The position numbers and the translations under genes were made by a program. The notes below the pieces were generated by a model, which was not told the DNA's origin, did not search any database, and saw only the letters and a list, made by a program, of their open reading frames with translations. Below, piece after piece: positions 9,567 through 16,275 of a stretch of DNA of 42,419 nucleotides. Each line of letters begins with the position of its first letter. Position 1 is the first letter of the stretch. The DNA lies in the IMG/VR virus record IMGVR_UViG_3300018059_000023, positions 1 to 42,419 of that record; one strand, 5' to 3'. This DNA is from a virus.

Positions 9567-9966
9567 AAATATTGTCCAATGCCTGATCTAATCCATCCAC
9601 ATTCAGCTTGCCTTCCAGCTGCAGGCGGTCCGGGACTTTCCCGTCGGCTCTATCCATCAACCCATTCCATAAACCAGATGTCGGCTCGAACATCAGCGCC
9701 GCATACACGCGAGCGGTCACGAGATATTTCATCTGCACATTGGGTGGGAGTAGTTTGATCTGCCTGCCGAGGTCGTTGGTTTCTCCAATGAATGCAAGCA
9801 GATCACCAGGGTACATATCACCAATGTCCTTGATGATCTTGGACCAACTCTCGCCGTCCTTTGGTCTACCCGCCGGATTGCCTGACTGGCCCTTTGGCCA
9901 TGCGTTTTTCGGCGGTCTGCGCTTGCCTGTTGTTTGCCTGTTAGCAGGCTTCTTTTTCTCTGCCAT
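9544..9966 (-). CDS. terS: Small terminase-like DNA-binding protein
   Basis: 140 aa from the ATG at 9966; a TTG one codon upstream is less likely. The basic N-terminus contains KGQSGNPAGRPK, the signature of DUF5681-type proteins that often occupy the small-terminase position. The rest is helical. It lies directly upstream of and overlaps TerL, so it probably recognises the packaging site and loads TerL. The Shine-Dalgarno is weak and I see no clear promoter in the 95 bp upstream, which instead carries the divergent plus-strand promoter. Confidence 0.75.
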   Translation of the reverse strand: MAEKKKPANRQTTGKRRPPKNAWPKGQSGNPAGRPKDGESWSKIIKDIGDMYPGDLLAFIGETNDLGRQIKLLPPNVQMKYLVTARVYAALMFEPTSGLWNGLMDRADGKVPDRLQLEGKLNVDGLDQALDNIYGRNNPG

Positions 9967-10009
9967 CAAATATCCGTTCTATTGGCGAAAACGAGTTTGC
10001 TGTTTACCC

Positions 10010-10037
10010 TTGACAAAACCCTACGTTGGGTTATAAT
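10010..10037 (+). promoter_or_regulatory. Strong sigma70-type promoter of the plus-strand moron-like unit
   Basis: TTGACA at 10010-10015, 16 bp spacer, TATAAT at 10032-10037: both hexamers match consensus. A Shine-Dalgarno (AAGGAG) and ATG follow at 10049-10064. Confidence 0.8.
10017..10032. promoter_or_regulatory. Palindromic operator inside the promoter spacer
   Basis: AACCCTACGTTGGGTT is a 16-bp near-perfect palindrome, mismatched at only one pair next to the centre. It fills the space between the -35 and -10 boxes. A dimeric repressor bound here would block the promoter. It does not resemble the operator-like palindrome next to the CI-like gene, so the regulator may be a host protein or another phage protein. 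Confidence 0.6.
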
Positions 10038-10061
10038 ACAGTCAATCAAGGAGATAAGACG

Positions 10062-10118
10062 ATGGATACAAACGAAATTCAAAACAAACTTGAAACACTG
10101 ACACGAGAACCGAAGTGA
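10062..10118 (+). CDS. 18-residue leader ORF (or first half of a frameshifted gene)
   Basis: ATG at 10062 sits 6 nt after a consensus Shine-Dalgarno (AAGGAG) and directly downstream of the strong promoter at 10010. It encodes MDTNEIQNKLETLTREPK and stops at 10116-10118. A neighbouring frame, open from about 10101, continues as a charged helical sequence (SERKAQARETVKF) into the next ORF. A +1 shift or a one-base sequencing error near 10110 would give a single protein of about 57 residues. Confidence 0.45.
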   Translation: MDTNEIQNKLETLTREPK

Positions 10119-10152
10119 ACGTAAGGCGCAAGCTCGCGAAACCGTAAAATTC

Positions 10153-10236
10153 ATGGGCATTTATCTCTCGCAAGGTCGCCAGATCAAAGCTGGACTGCTT
10201 CGCGATCTTGAAGCGGCACTTGAGGCGACGAAATGA
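10153..10236 (+). CDS. 27-residue small ORF coupled to the next gene
   Basis: ATG at 10153 (MGIYLSQGRQIKAGLLRDLE and on), stop TGA at 10234-10236 overlapping the next ATG as ATGA. This suggests translational coupling. The frame is open upstream for about 17 codons without another ATG, so it may instead be the C-terminal half of a frameshifted product beginning at 10062. The function is unknown. Confidence 0.4.
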   Translation: MGIYLSQGRQIKAGLLRDLEAALEATK

Positions 10237-10535
10237 ACAACGAACAGATTGCAAAACAGCGTGTCGCAGATAATCCAGAACTGACCAAACACGAAGAAAC
10301 GATTTTCTACGATTGGTCAAACTGGGATGAGCACATGGAATGGGTTGCAACCGCACCGATTGAAAAAATCGTTTCGTGGGCGAGAGAGATAGAGGGCTAT
10401 TCCAAATCACAGGCCGCCTCCACTCTCCGCGCCATCCCCAGCGAACTCCGCTCCCAGCGCAGCCGGGATAACGGCAAAGCACCCGTCAAGCCGGGGAGTA
10501 ATCCGAGGGGTAGACCCAGCACCAAGAAAAAGTAA
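10233..10535 (+). CDS. Plus-strand 100-aa basic-tailed protein (moron-like)
   Basis: 100 aa, ATG at 10233 coupled by ATGA to the preceding small ORF. The N-terminal about 70 residues are an unrecognised helical domain (YDWSNWDEHMEWVATAP then KIVSWAREIEGYSKSQAA). The C-terminus is basic and disordered, ending in GSNPRGRPSTKKK. That GRP core is AT-hook-like and echoes the SGNPAGRPK motif of this phage's own small terminase. The gene is oriented against all its neighbours and has its own promoter, operator and terminator, the classic architecture of a moron. DNA binding is plausible; the role is unknown. Confidence 0.75.
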   Translation: MNNEQIAKQRVADNPELTKHEETIFYDWSNWDEHMEWVATAPIEKIVSWAREIEGYSKSQAASTLRAIPSELRSQRSRDNGKAPVKPGSNPRGRPSTKKK

Positions 10536-10554
10536 CATCATCATCCAATCACCT

Positions 10555-10580
10555 GTCCCGCTTCGGCGGGACTTTTGTTT
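10555..10580 (+). terminator. Rho-independent terminator of the plus-strand unit
   Basis: Stem GTCCCGC / GCGGGAC (10555-10561 with 10566-10572) with a stable TTCG tetraloop, then TTTTGTTT. It is oriented for plus-strand transcription and lies 20 bp after the 100-aa gene and just before the end of the convergent lysozyme gene. Confidence 0.85.
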
Positions 10581-10607
10581 CAGATAAATGATCCATTCTT
10601 TTGCTCT

Positions 10608-12236
10608 TCACACCTTCACCACATGTCGCTTCGGGATGAAGCCGTAACCCTCTTTGGTTACAAGAAAATAGTACACCTGCCCGCGTGGGGTTCCAGTTGA
10701 TTCAATGCGTTTAGTAGTTCTTGTCTCTCGATCAAATGTCACGCACGTAAAGCGATGCACCAGATGCGGATGTGTCTCGATGGTCATGCCGCGCGCACGC
10801 GCAACGTCACCGGGTTTCAGGGTATCGAACCGGAACCAGTCCCCCACGAACTCGCCTCGTAGTTTGTTTCCACTCATGGCGAGGTACGCCTGCATCGGCC
10901 ATCCAGTACCGTTGTACTGCGCGGTAGACGGAGTGGTCAGGTACTTCCACTTCTGTTCGTCCCCGCCATTTACCGCAATGATCGCCGCTTTCCAGTCAGG
11001 CTTCGCGAGATTGACGCGGAAGTCACCGCCCTTCTCTCTCATCTCTGGATAGTAACGGTTGACCGCGGGTGGGTTATCTGCCGATGACCAATCAGATTGT
11101 TGTGTCCGGCTCTTGAAGTTGAAGTCGCTGTTCTGGTCATCCCACACGACAGTCACCAGCTCCCCTTCTACTGGTGGCGTTGGCGGTTTCGGCTGCTGGT
11201 CGAGCTTGATAAAGCCGTCACCGCCAATCTTCCGCACCGCAACCCACAAGCCTGTAAAGGCAGGAGCATTGCTCGCGTCCAGCTGCATCCAGACATACTC
11301 ATTCCCCTGCCACAGCTTGCCACTCACCAGTTCGCCGGGAATAAGACGAAGCCGGGTGTCAAAGCTCGCCACGCGTGAGGGGTACGATCGGACGACCATG
11401 CGGTCGAAGGCAACGACCCGCCCGGTCCATGTTTCCTTCTCGGTCGCTGGTTGTTCCATGGGAGGCGGCACCACCACCGGCGGCGGCTCGGGTGTGGGTC
11501 CAGGTGTTACCAGTCCGAGGATCCGGGCGCGCATCTCCTCGACTGTCCCGTTGTAGACATTTAGGTCCGCATCCCCATTCGTGCCGTAGTCTTCCTTCTT
11601 ACCGTTGCTGCTGTGCTGCCAGAATAACCACGAGGCTGTGCGGTTCTTCGGCATGGTCGGACCGCCGTCCACGCCCTGCCCGTTGTAGTTCGCCAGCCAG
11701 AGAGGTAACTCTTCCAGCCACATGACACCCTCTGCACCATACAATCTCTTGATTGCGGGGTGGATATAGTTCTGGTAGATATCGGTGTTGGTATAGAGTA
11801 CGACCAGCACCTTGGCCGGCGCGTGCTGCCGCCAGTAATCCAGGATGCGGCGCATGTCGCCGAAGAACGTGTCGCCAGCTGCGCGATCGGTGAAAGCTCC
11901 TTCGTTGTATGCCTTCTCCACGTCGAGAGCATAAATGTGGAGATCACAAAGCGTCACAGTCCGCAGAAAGAATTCCGCCTGGGCAACCCACGACACACCC
12001 GACTTCTGGTAGTGGTACGCACCCCGGACAGAGATCTGCTCAGACGCCTTGTAGTTTTCCTTGAAGGCAGAGTCGAGCATGTTATTGCCCTGGGTGGCCT
12101 TGACGACGATGAAGTCCACCGGCTTCTTTGCCTGCTCCGGGCGGAACACACCCCACCAGTGCGAGCCGTCTATCCCCTGGGCGCGGTGCTTGGGCGCAAC
12201 CAGGCTGACAACAAAGTTCCTGATCTTATTGAACAT
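10608..12236 (-). CDS. GH25 lysozyme (endolysin) with SH3-like and unique C-terminal domains
   Basis: 542 aa, ATG at 12236 after AAGGAGAG. It cleaves the glycan beta-1,4 bond of peptidoglycan to release phage. The GH25 muramidase domain (about residues 18-245) shows GIDGSH with catalytic Asp23, ALDVEK (Asp105/Glu107), LWLANY and FWQHSS. A Pro-rich linker (about 247-270) leads to an SH3-like module (about 272-350, cell-wall binding). After a second linker, a C-terminal domain of about 170 residues ending GFIPKRHVVKV is not recognised. There is no signal peptide, so export must depend on a holin. It is the last gene of the lysis cassette, overlapping the preceding gene by 11 nt. It is long for a GH25 endolysin because of the extra C-terminal domain. 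Confidence 0.92.
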   Translation of the reverse strand: MFNKIRNFVVSLVAPKHRAQGIDGSHWWGVFRPEQAKKPVDFIVVKATQGNNMLDSAFKENYKASEQISVRGAYHYQKSGVSWVAQAEFFLRTVTLCDLHIYALDVEKAYNEGAFTDRAAGDTFFGDMRRILDYWRQHAPAKVLVVLYTNTDIYQNYIHPAIKRLYGAEGVMWLEELPLWLANYNGQGVDGGPTMPKNRTASWLFWQHSSNGKKEDYGTNGDADLNVYNGTVEEMRARILGLVTPGPTPEPPPVVVPPPMEQPATEKETWTGRVVAFDRMVVRSYPSRVASFDTRLRLIPGELVSGKLWQGNEYVWMQLDASNAPAFTGLWVAVRKIGGDGFIKLDQQPKPPTPPVEGELVTVVWDDQNSDFNFKSRTQQSDWSSADNPPAVNRYYPEMREKGGDFRVNLAKPDWKAAIIAVNGGDEQKWKYLTTPSTAQYNGTGWPMQAYLAMSGNKLRGEFVGDWFRFDTLKPGDVARARGMTIETHPHLVHRFTCVTFDRETRTTKRIESTGTPRGQVYYFLVTKEGYGFIPKRHVVKV

Positions 12237-12660
12237 GCTTACTCTCCTTCGCCGCTTCCACCTGCGCCTGGGTGATGGCTTTCATCTTGTCGCTGTCGCC
12301 ATTGGAGGGATAGCGCCGGAAAGGGATCGGCAGTATTTCATGCTCCTCCAATTGCTGCCGCAGTTTTTCGGCGTAGTGTTTCCAGTCACCTTTATCTTTT
12401 ATCGCCTGGGTAGTCTGCTGTTTTACCGTTGCGATCTCCACCAGCACCGGCCGCAGGACATGCAGCTCCTCATCCTGAGCCTTGATCGTTGTCAGCGCTC
12501 TTGAATATTCCTGACCCAATTTCTCCAGGGCATCCCCCATCACAGAGTCGGATTGCGCGGTGGTCAATGGCTTCTCCGCCCGGCGGGTCTGGTAATTGTT
12601 GTACATGCCCGCCAGTTGCAAAACAACAATGCCGATCAGCGTCCAGAATTCAGGTGACAT
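12226..12660 (-). CDS. Membrane-anchored coiled-coil lysis-cassette protein
   Basis: 144 aa, ATG at 12660 overlapping the stop of the HD-GYP gene (TAATG). An N-terminal hydrophobic segment (about residues 4-20, FWTLIGIVVLQLAGMY) is followed by a long charged helix, probably a coiled coil (about 45-125). Small membrane proteins with coiled coils beside an endolysin are often accessory holins or spanin-like proteins. There is no lipobox here, so that role is inferred from context only. Confidence 0.7.
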   Translation of the reverse strand: MSPEFWTLIGIVVLQLAGMYNNYQTRRAEKPLTTAQSDSVMGDALEKLGQEYSRALTTIKAQDEELHVLRPVLVEIATVKQQTTQAIKDKGDWKHYAEKLRQQLEEHEILPIPFRRYPSNGDSDKMKAITQAQVEAAKESKHVQ

Positions 12661-13226
12661 TATTTTTTCTCGCCTCTCTCGGTGAGCACCTGCTCGAAGA
12701 ACAGATCCACCAGCCGCGGGTCGAAGTACGTCCCTCGCCCGTGCTCGATGTAGGTGCGTGTGAATTCGTGCGTGCAGGGTCCGCGATACGAACGCTCCGC
12801 GGTCATCGCCTGATACACATCGCAGATAGTCACCACCCGCGCGGCAAGTGGTATCTCCTGCCCTTGCAGCTTGTCGGGGTAGCCGGTCCCGTCCCATTTC
12901 TCATGATGAGACCGGATGATGTCGAGAATGATTTGCTCGTACCCCGCCCGCTCGACCACAACCCACCCCAGAGCTACGTGCTTTTTCATCTCGTTCCTCT
13001 CTGCGGTGGTCAGTTTGCGCGGCGCGTTCAGGAGGTCAGCATCGATGAAGATCTTTCCGATGTCATGCAGTGCGGCGCCGGCCGCGACCAGGCCGATCTC
13101 GTTCCTCGTCATACCGCAGACCTCCGCCAGCTTCACGGCATAGCCTGCCACGCGCGGGCCGTGGTGATTGAACTGCTCGCGCATGGCCGAGATCACAGAC
13201 ACGATGTTTCGTACGTCGGTATGCAC
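12660..13226 (-). CDS. HD-GYP cyclic-dinucleotide phosphodiesterase
   Basis: 188 aa, a free-standing complete HD-GYP domain. Visible metal and catalytic motifs are HDIGKI (His54-Asp55), HxxxG at 83-87 and HH at 107-108. The signature WDGTGYP is at 111-117 and CDVYQAMTAERSYR at 135-148 (Asp136). The family hydrolyses c-di-GMP, and some members hydrolyse 3'3'-cGAMP. There is no receiver or membrane domain, so it acts freely in the cytoplasm. The start is a GTG at 13226 sharing its G with the holin stop (TAGTG). There is no good Shine-Dalgarno, so translation is probably coupled to the holin. An HD-GYP enzyme inside a lysis operon is highly unusual. It may lower host c-di-GMP before lysis or destroy an immune cyclic nucleotide. 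Confidence 0.93.
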   Translation of the reverse strand: MHTDVRNIVSVISAMREQFNHHGPRVAGYAVKLAEVCGMTRNEIGLVAAGAALHDIGKIFIDADLLNAPRKLTTAERNEMKKHVALGWVVVERAGYEQIILDIIRSHHEKWDGTGYPDKLQGQEIPLAARVVTICDVYQAMTAERSYRGPCTHEFTRTYIEHGRGTYFDPRLVDLFFEQVLTERGEKK

Positions 13227-13459
13227 TAGGTGAACGGAGGGCGGTAACGGGGAAGGTCATTCGGGAGCAGGCCGCGCGACTTCGCTGAAGCACGCAACCA
13301 TAGGCTATAACCGAACAATGAAAGGATGTAGGCGACGATCACCTGCGCCAGTCCGGTAGCGGTTTCGCTGCCGAGGTCGAGTCCAAGTGCCTTGAAAAGC
13401 AATTGGACCAGCCAGGCAAACACAGTAACGAGCGCGGCATGAACAACAGGGTCAAGCAT
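13226..13459 (-). CDS. Holin candidate
   Basis: 77 aa from ATG 13459, preceded by AAAAGGAGAT. It has two hydrophobic helices (about residues 5-26 and 35-57) separated by a short glycine/acidic turn, and a short basic, Pro-rich C-terminus. This matches small two-TM holins or phage-encoded membrane proteins that precede endolysins. It is the first gene after a terminator, so lysis transcription presumably starts by readthrough or late activation. I recognise no named holin family with certainty. Confidence 0.75.
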   Translation of the reverse strand: MLDPVVHAALVTVFAWLVQLLFKALGLDLGSETATGLAQVIVAYILSLFGYSLWLRASAKSRGLLPNDLPRYRPPFT

Positions 13460-13484
13460 GGGGATCTCCTTTTGATTGGGGACA

Positions 13485-13518
13485 ACAAAAAAACGGGGCA
13501 CCTCTTGGGGTGTCCCGT
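13485..13518 (-). terminator. Rho-independent terminator upstream of the lysis cassette
   Basis: On the minus strand, ACGGGACACC / GGTGCCCCGT (one mismatch) closes a 6-nt loop and is followed by a run of T (13493-13485). It separates the early genes (down to 13572) from the holin operon, giving a switch point for delayed lysis expression. Confidence 0.75.
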
Positions 13519-13571
13519 TTCTCTGCTGTCGGACGAAAATATATTTGGTTGGCGTGGTTATTCTACCATCA

Positions 13572-13850
13572 CTAGACTTCAAGTCTCCGCTTGATGTCTG
13601 TGATCTGATGGGAAACTTCGTCGATCTGCATAATGATTTCATTGAGTTCCACTGCAAGCAAGGCCATAGGCTGCGCCTGGACTTTGGGGGTATCTGGCAC
13701 AGGCGGCTTATTGCCCTCCGGCCTGATAACCCCTTGGAGACGTAGCTCTAAACCACTCCACTCATCGCGCAGGACGGCGACGGACCTGATCAACGTTTCT
13801 TTTGCGATCTGGATCTGCGGGACTTGCTGAGCTTCAGTTGTTAGAGACAT
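13572..13850 (-). CDS. Small helical protein
   Basis: 92 aa, ATG at 13850 with AAAGGA upstream. Helical, with a heptad-like C-terminus (LLAVELNEIIMQIDEVSHQITDIKRR, here split only for description: residues about 64-90) and a Pro-rich middle (GNKPPVPDTPKVQ). It is the last gene before the terminator at 13518. The function is unknown. Confidence 0.65.
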   Translation of the reverse strand: MSLTTEAQQVPQIQIAKETLIRSVAVLRDEWSGLELRLQGVIRPEGNKPPVPDTPKVQAQPMALLAVELNEIIMQIDEVSHQITDIKRRLEV

Positions 13851-13862
13851 TAGATTTTCCTT

Positions 13863-14066
13863 TCACTCTGACTTATATATTTTCGGCACAGTTGCCCGGA
13901 CGTTGTCTGTGCCGTTGATGTGACGAGGCAGACCCTTGTCATTGATCACTATCGTAAGCGACTGCTCACACCCCCGGTCGATGGCCCGCTCTTTCAGTCT
14001 CATGAGTAAGTCCAGGACCTGCTGTAACTGATCTTCGCTAAGGACGGACGATAAATTTTGGAGCAT
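13863..14066 (-). CDS. Small helical protein with repeated upstream element
   Basis: 67 aa starting MLQNLSSVLSEDQLQQVLDLL. ATG 14066 is chosen because AAGGAAGG lies 5 nt before it; the open frame extends to 14105 without a better signal. A 21-bp element shared with the 14351 gene lies just upstream. The function is unknown. Confidence 0.55.
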   Translation of the reverse strand: MLQNLSSVLSEDQLQQVLDLLMRLKERAIDRGCEQSLTIVINDKGLPRHINGTDNVRATVPKIYKSE

Positions 14067-14081
14067 GTCTGCCTTCCTTGA

Positions 14082-14102
14082 TGATTGGCGGGCACTGTTG
14101 AA
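14082..14102 (-). repeat. 21-bp direct repeat, copy 1 (5'-leader element)
   Basis: Read on the minus strand it begins TTCAACAGTGC and ends CCAATCA, just before the Shine-Dalgarno of the 14066 gene. It differs at one base from copy 2 at 14374-14394. TAAAAT at about 14110 upstream could be a -10 box. Confidence 0.7.
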
Positions 14103-14123
14103 CATATTTTAGATTAAGGGTGA

Positions 14124-14351
14124 TCACCACTCTTCGCCACACGCAGTACATTTCGCCTTGCCTTCAGGCGTTCGCACATAGGGACCGACATGGTCAGTAT
14201 CAGTACACAGCCTTTCAGCCGGCCCATCCACGATAAGGGGCGCACTATCCAGCGGGCATTTCAACGACACATCAAGAGCAGGACCGCACCACCGATGGCC
14301 GCACTTGCCGCACTTGTACCAAACGTATCTATACTCTTTTTGTGGAAACAT
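14124..14351 (-). CDS. Small double zinc-ribbon protein
   Basis: 75 aa from ATG 14351 (GAGGAG five bases upstream). It has YKCGKCGHRWCGP at about 12-24, a third Cys at 31 (LKCPLD), and C-terminal AKCTACGEEW. The paired CxxC knuckles suggest one or two zinc sites. The family is not recognised. The open frame extends to 14426, but the downstream ATG has the Shine-Dalgarno. Confidence 0.65.
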   Translation of the reverse strand: MFPQKEYRYVWYKCGKCGHRWCGPALDVSLKCPLDSAPLIVDGPAERLCTDTDHVGPYVRTPEGKAKCTACGEEW

Positions 14352-14373
14352 ATTTCTCCTCGGGTGTGTCCGC

Positions 14374-14394
14374 TGATTGGCGAGCACTGTTGAA
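14374..14394 (-). repeat. 21-bp direct repeat, copy 2 (5'-leader element)
   Basis: 20 of 21 bases match copy 1, in the same position relative to the next gene (ATG 14351, GAGGAGAAAT). TATACA lies upstream at about 14401-14406. The shared element could be a regulatory binding site or a transcript start region. Confidence 0.7.
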
Positions 14395-14445
14395 AAGATT
14401 GTATAACGAGCGCGACCGGGAAGCAATGAGGGTGTAACCTTTTGC

Positions 14446-14826
14446 TCATTGCAAATTCGTGAACAAATCCAGTTGCACAGCGCGGGTATTGCCAGCCTTC
14501 ACATATTCAAAGATCTCGCGCCAGGTGATAGTGAGGTCTGCTTTACGCTTCGTCCATCCACCATCCATCCAGGCACTGACCGGAGTAGACGCCGCACTAC
14601 CGTGACACTCCACATCAATACTGCCCCAGTGCAACCCGAAGTTTCCGCACGTCTCTGCCATCGATGAATGCCGCCGCTCATCTTTGCGGCTGAATTGCTT
14701 CAAGGCAAGTGTTACATCGCCGTGACAGTCGTCGATCAACTGGCGAATAACCCTCTCCACCCAGCGATTAGCATAATGACTGAGCGTGTAATCTACCGCC
14801 CGCGTCCAGAGTTCTTCCTTGGTCAC
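14446..14826 (-). CDS. Unknown 126-aa early protein (GTG start)
   Basis: GTG at 14826 overlaps the stop of the previous gene (GTGA), implying coupling. The N-terminal helices (ELWTRAVDYTLSHYANRWVE) are followed by a central region with several His, Cys and Trp, and a C-terminus ending LDLFTNLQ. No motif is assignable. Confidence 0.6.
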   Translation of the reverse strand: MTKEELWTRAVDYTLSHYANRWVERVIRQLIDDCHGDVTLALKQFSRKDERRHSSMAETCGNFGLHWGSIDVECHGSAASTPVSAWMDGGWTKRKADLTITWREIFEYVKAGNTRAVQLDLFTNLQ

Positions 14827-15038
14827 GCCTTCACCTTCTCTTCAGCACCACCAGCATTGGCGGTATCTTCCGGAACCAAGTCAACACAGTAGTGATGCAG
14901 GGGGTCAGACTTATTCAACTCACTCGCGACGCGGTCTGCATCATCGAAGCAATCGAACGGTGTTCTACCTAACCACACAGGCACCGCGCTCGCCTTGTCT
15001 ATTGGTCTCCATCCTATTCGCCATTGTCTCTTCTTCAT
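14823..15038 (-). CDS. Unknown 71-aa early protein
   Basis: ATG at 15038 overlaps the previous stop as ATGA; RBS-like purines lie within the preceding gene. It reads MKKRQWRIGWRPIDKASAV and on, with a Pro/Glu-rich end. No recognised domain. Confidence 0.6.
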   Translation of the reverse strand: MKKRQWRIGWRPIDKASAVPVWLGRTPFDCFDDADRVASELNKSDPLHHYCVDLVPEDTANAGGAEEKVKA

Positions 15039-15190
15039 GGTTTCACCTGTTGAAGTTGCCGCATCTTCGCGGCGATCTCTTTACACTTGATCCTTGTCAG
15101 CTTCAAGCTCCGAATATCGAGGCGTACCATCATTTGCCAGTAACGCAACTCGCCGCGCATTTCCTTGATGAGTGTCTTGTTCGTTTTCAT
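15035..15190 (-). CDS. Unknown 51-aa basic helical protein
   Basis: ATG at 15190 overlaps the previous stop (ATGA), which fixes the start; the open frame extends further upstream without support. Highly basic and helical (KTLIKEMRGELRYWQMMVR). It could bind nucleic acid, but this is a guess from charge. Confidence 0.55.
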   Translation of the reverse strand: MKTNKTLIKEMRGELRYWQMMVRLDIRSLKLTRIKCKEIAAKMRQLQQVKP

Positions 15191-15585
15191 GGTGTCACCG
15201 CCATCTGTGGCGTTGCCTGATCGGATATCACATCGCCATCCGTGGCGGCGGGACGTTCTCCACACCAATGACCCATCATGCAATACTGCGATGGCAGGAT
15301 TGCACTGTCGCATTCGGGGCAGAAAATCCCAAGCGCCTCCGCTCGTATGATCCTCGCCAGCGTTGGACATCCGCCATGCCTGCCAAGTGTTTCGTATTCA
15401 ATCGCAAGATTGAGCAGGGCTTGCCTGTCTCGGTTGCCGAGCGCCGCGGTGTGCCGGTCGTTCATCTCGCCGAGTGTGGCGATCGCGCGCAGGATCTCCG
15501 GCTTGTTCTTCGAGCCGAGCATGGGTGTAACGTAGTCGCGGCCGTAGCCGGTGACTTTGCTTGTTGATTTTGTTAAGGTTGTCAT
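15187..15585 (-). CDS. Unknown 132-aa protein with C-terminal Cys cluster
   Basis: Start ATG 15585 overlaps the previous stop (ATGA). The N-terminal helical part contains a hydrophobic HTH-sized region (ILRAIATLGEMNDRHTAALG). The C-terminal IFCPECDS and YCMMGHWCG supply four Cys and a His, a probable zinc site. The function is unknown. Confidence 0.6.
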   Translation of the reverse strand: MTTLTKSTSKVTGYGRDYVTPMLGSKNKPEILRAIATLGEMNDRHTAALGNRDRQALLNLAIEYETLGRHGGCPTLARIIRAEALGIFCPECDSAILPSQYCMMGHWCGERPAATDGDVISDQATPQMAVTP

Positions 15586-15785
15586 TTTGATTTTGCTCTC
15601 CATGCTTCTGGTATTTTGCCTTGCCATAATCTGCAACCGCATGGGCGGGCGTAAGTACACCGACCGATCTGCTCAAGCGCAATCACCTGCTTTCCACAAT
15701 GAATACATAGATCAGTTTTACGCGTGTTGAACGCCGCTAGTTTTTCAAGGAACTCGATAATTTCTACGTCGTCATTGTCGATCAT
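15582..15785 (-). CDS. Small zinc-binding protein
   Basis: 67 aa, ATG at 15785 overlapping the previous stop (ATGA). An acidic N-terminal helix is followed by CIHCGKQV and CTYARPCGC, a likely zinc knuckle. It belongs to the run of small Cys-motif early proteins typical of this phage. Confidence 0.6.
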   Translation of the reverse strand: MIDNDDVEIIEFLEKLAAFNTRKTDLCIHCGKQVIALEQIGRCTYARPCGCRLWQGKIPEAWRAKSK

Positions 15786-15865
15786 CGCTCACCTCCATCG
15801 CATCGCACGGCTCGGTAACGCAGTCGCCGCCATAACCATGATAGATGTTCAATCAGTTTCTTCAT
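15782..15865 (-). CDS. 27-aa basic Trp/Arg-rich peptide
   Basis: ATG 15865 follows a strong AAGGAGATACCA ribosome site, and the stop overlaps the next start (ATGA). It encodes MKKLIEHLSWLWRRLRYRAV and seven more residues: an amphipathic cationic helix. It could be a membrane-active peptide or simply a coupling ORF. Confidence 0.5.
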   Translation of the reverse strand: MKKLIEHLSWLWRRLRYRAVRCDGGER

Positions 15866-15882
15866 TGGTATCTCCTTCTCTC

Positions 15883-16275
15883 TCAGTCTTCAAGTGTTGT
15901 GGAATGTGTTTCGTAATCCCACACCCATCTTTTACCGCCGTTTTTTACAAACAAGTAAGTCTGCCCGTTGCTATCCTTGGTGGCGTTGTAGAGAGAGTGC
16001 CCCTCCTGATAGTAGAGGGAGATGTAATGTCTCTCTCTTTCACACAGTAACTCCTTGGCACATTTCTCAATCACATCCGCCGTAAACACATCGGCTCCCA
16101 TTTTTTGGAAATCTTCCAGTAAGCCAGTGTTGCCATGCTTCCCTGTTACCAGCTGACTAACATGACCCGCCCACCTATATGGAATATTGGTTGATTGCCC
16201 TATGTAAATCCTTCCGTTCTCGGTGTTGGTAATTTTATATATTCCACATATCGGTAATAGATCTGATAATTTCAT
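15883..16275 (-). CDS. GIY-YIG endonuclease (homing-type) in a promoter-RNA cassette
   Basis: 130 aa from ATG 16275, with GGAGG six bases upstream. The GIY-YIG domain covers about residues 8-95. It shows GIYKITN (11-17), IYIGQS (23-28), an Arg at 34 and the metal-binding Glu in CERERHYI (about 79-83), then YNAT. The C-terminus (about 100-130) is a short aromatic tail, possibly a target-recognition remnant. The open frame reaches 16470, but the upstream part is a structured leader with its own promoter. The family includes homing and free-standing mobile nucleases. It interrupts an otherwise tightly overlapping early operon, consistent with insertion. The leader matches that of the unrelated HNH-AP2 gene at 37643. 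Confidence 0.88.
   Translation of the reverse strand: MKLSDLLPICGIYKITNTENGRIYIGQSTNIPYRWAGHVSQLVTGKHGNTGLLEDFQKMGADVFTADVIEKCAKELLCERERHYISLYYQEGHSLYNATKDSNGQTYLFVKNGGKRWVWDYETHSTTLED

Noticed and set aside
12489-13229. 246-aa plus-strand open frame opposite the HD-GYP gene
   Set aside because: Antisense shadow of a confidently assigned enzyme gene.
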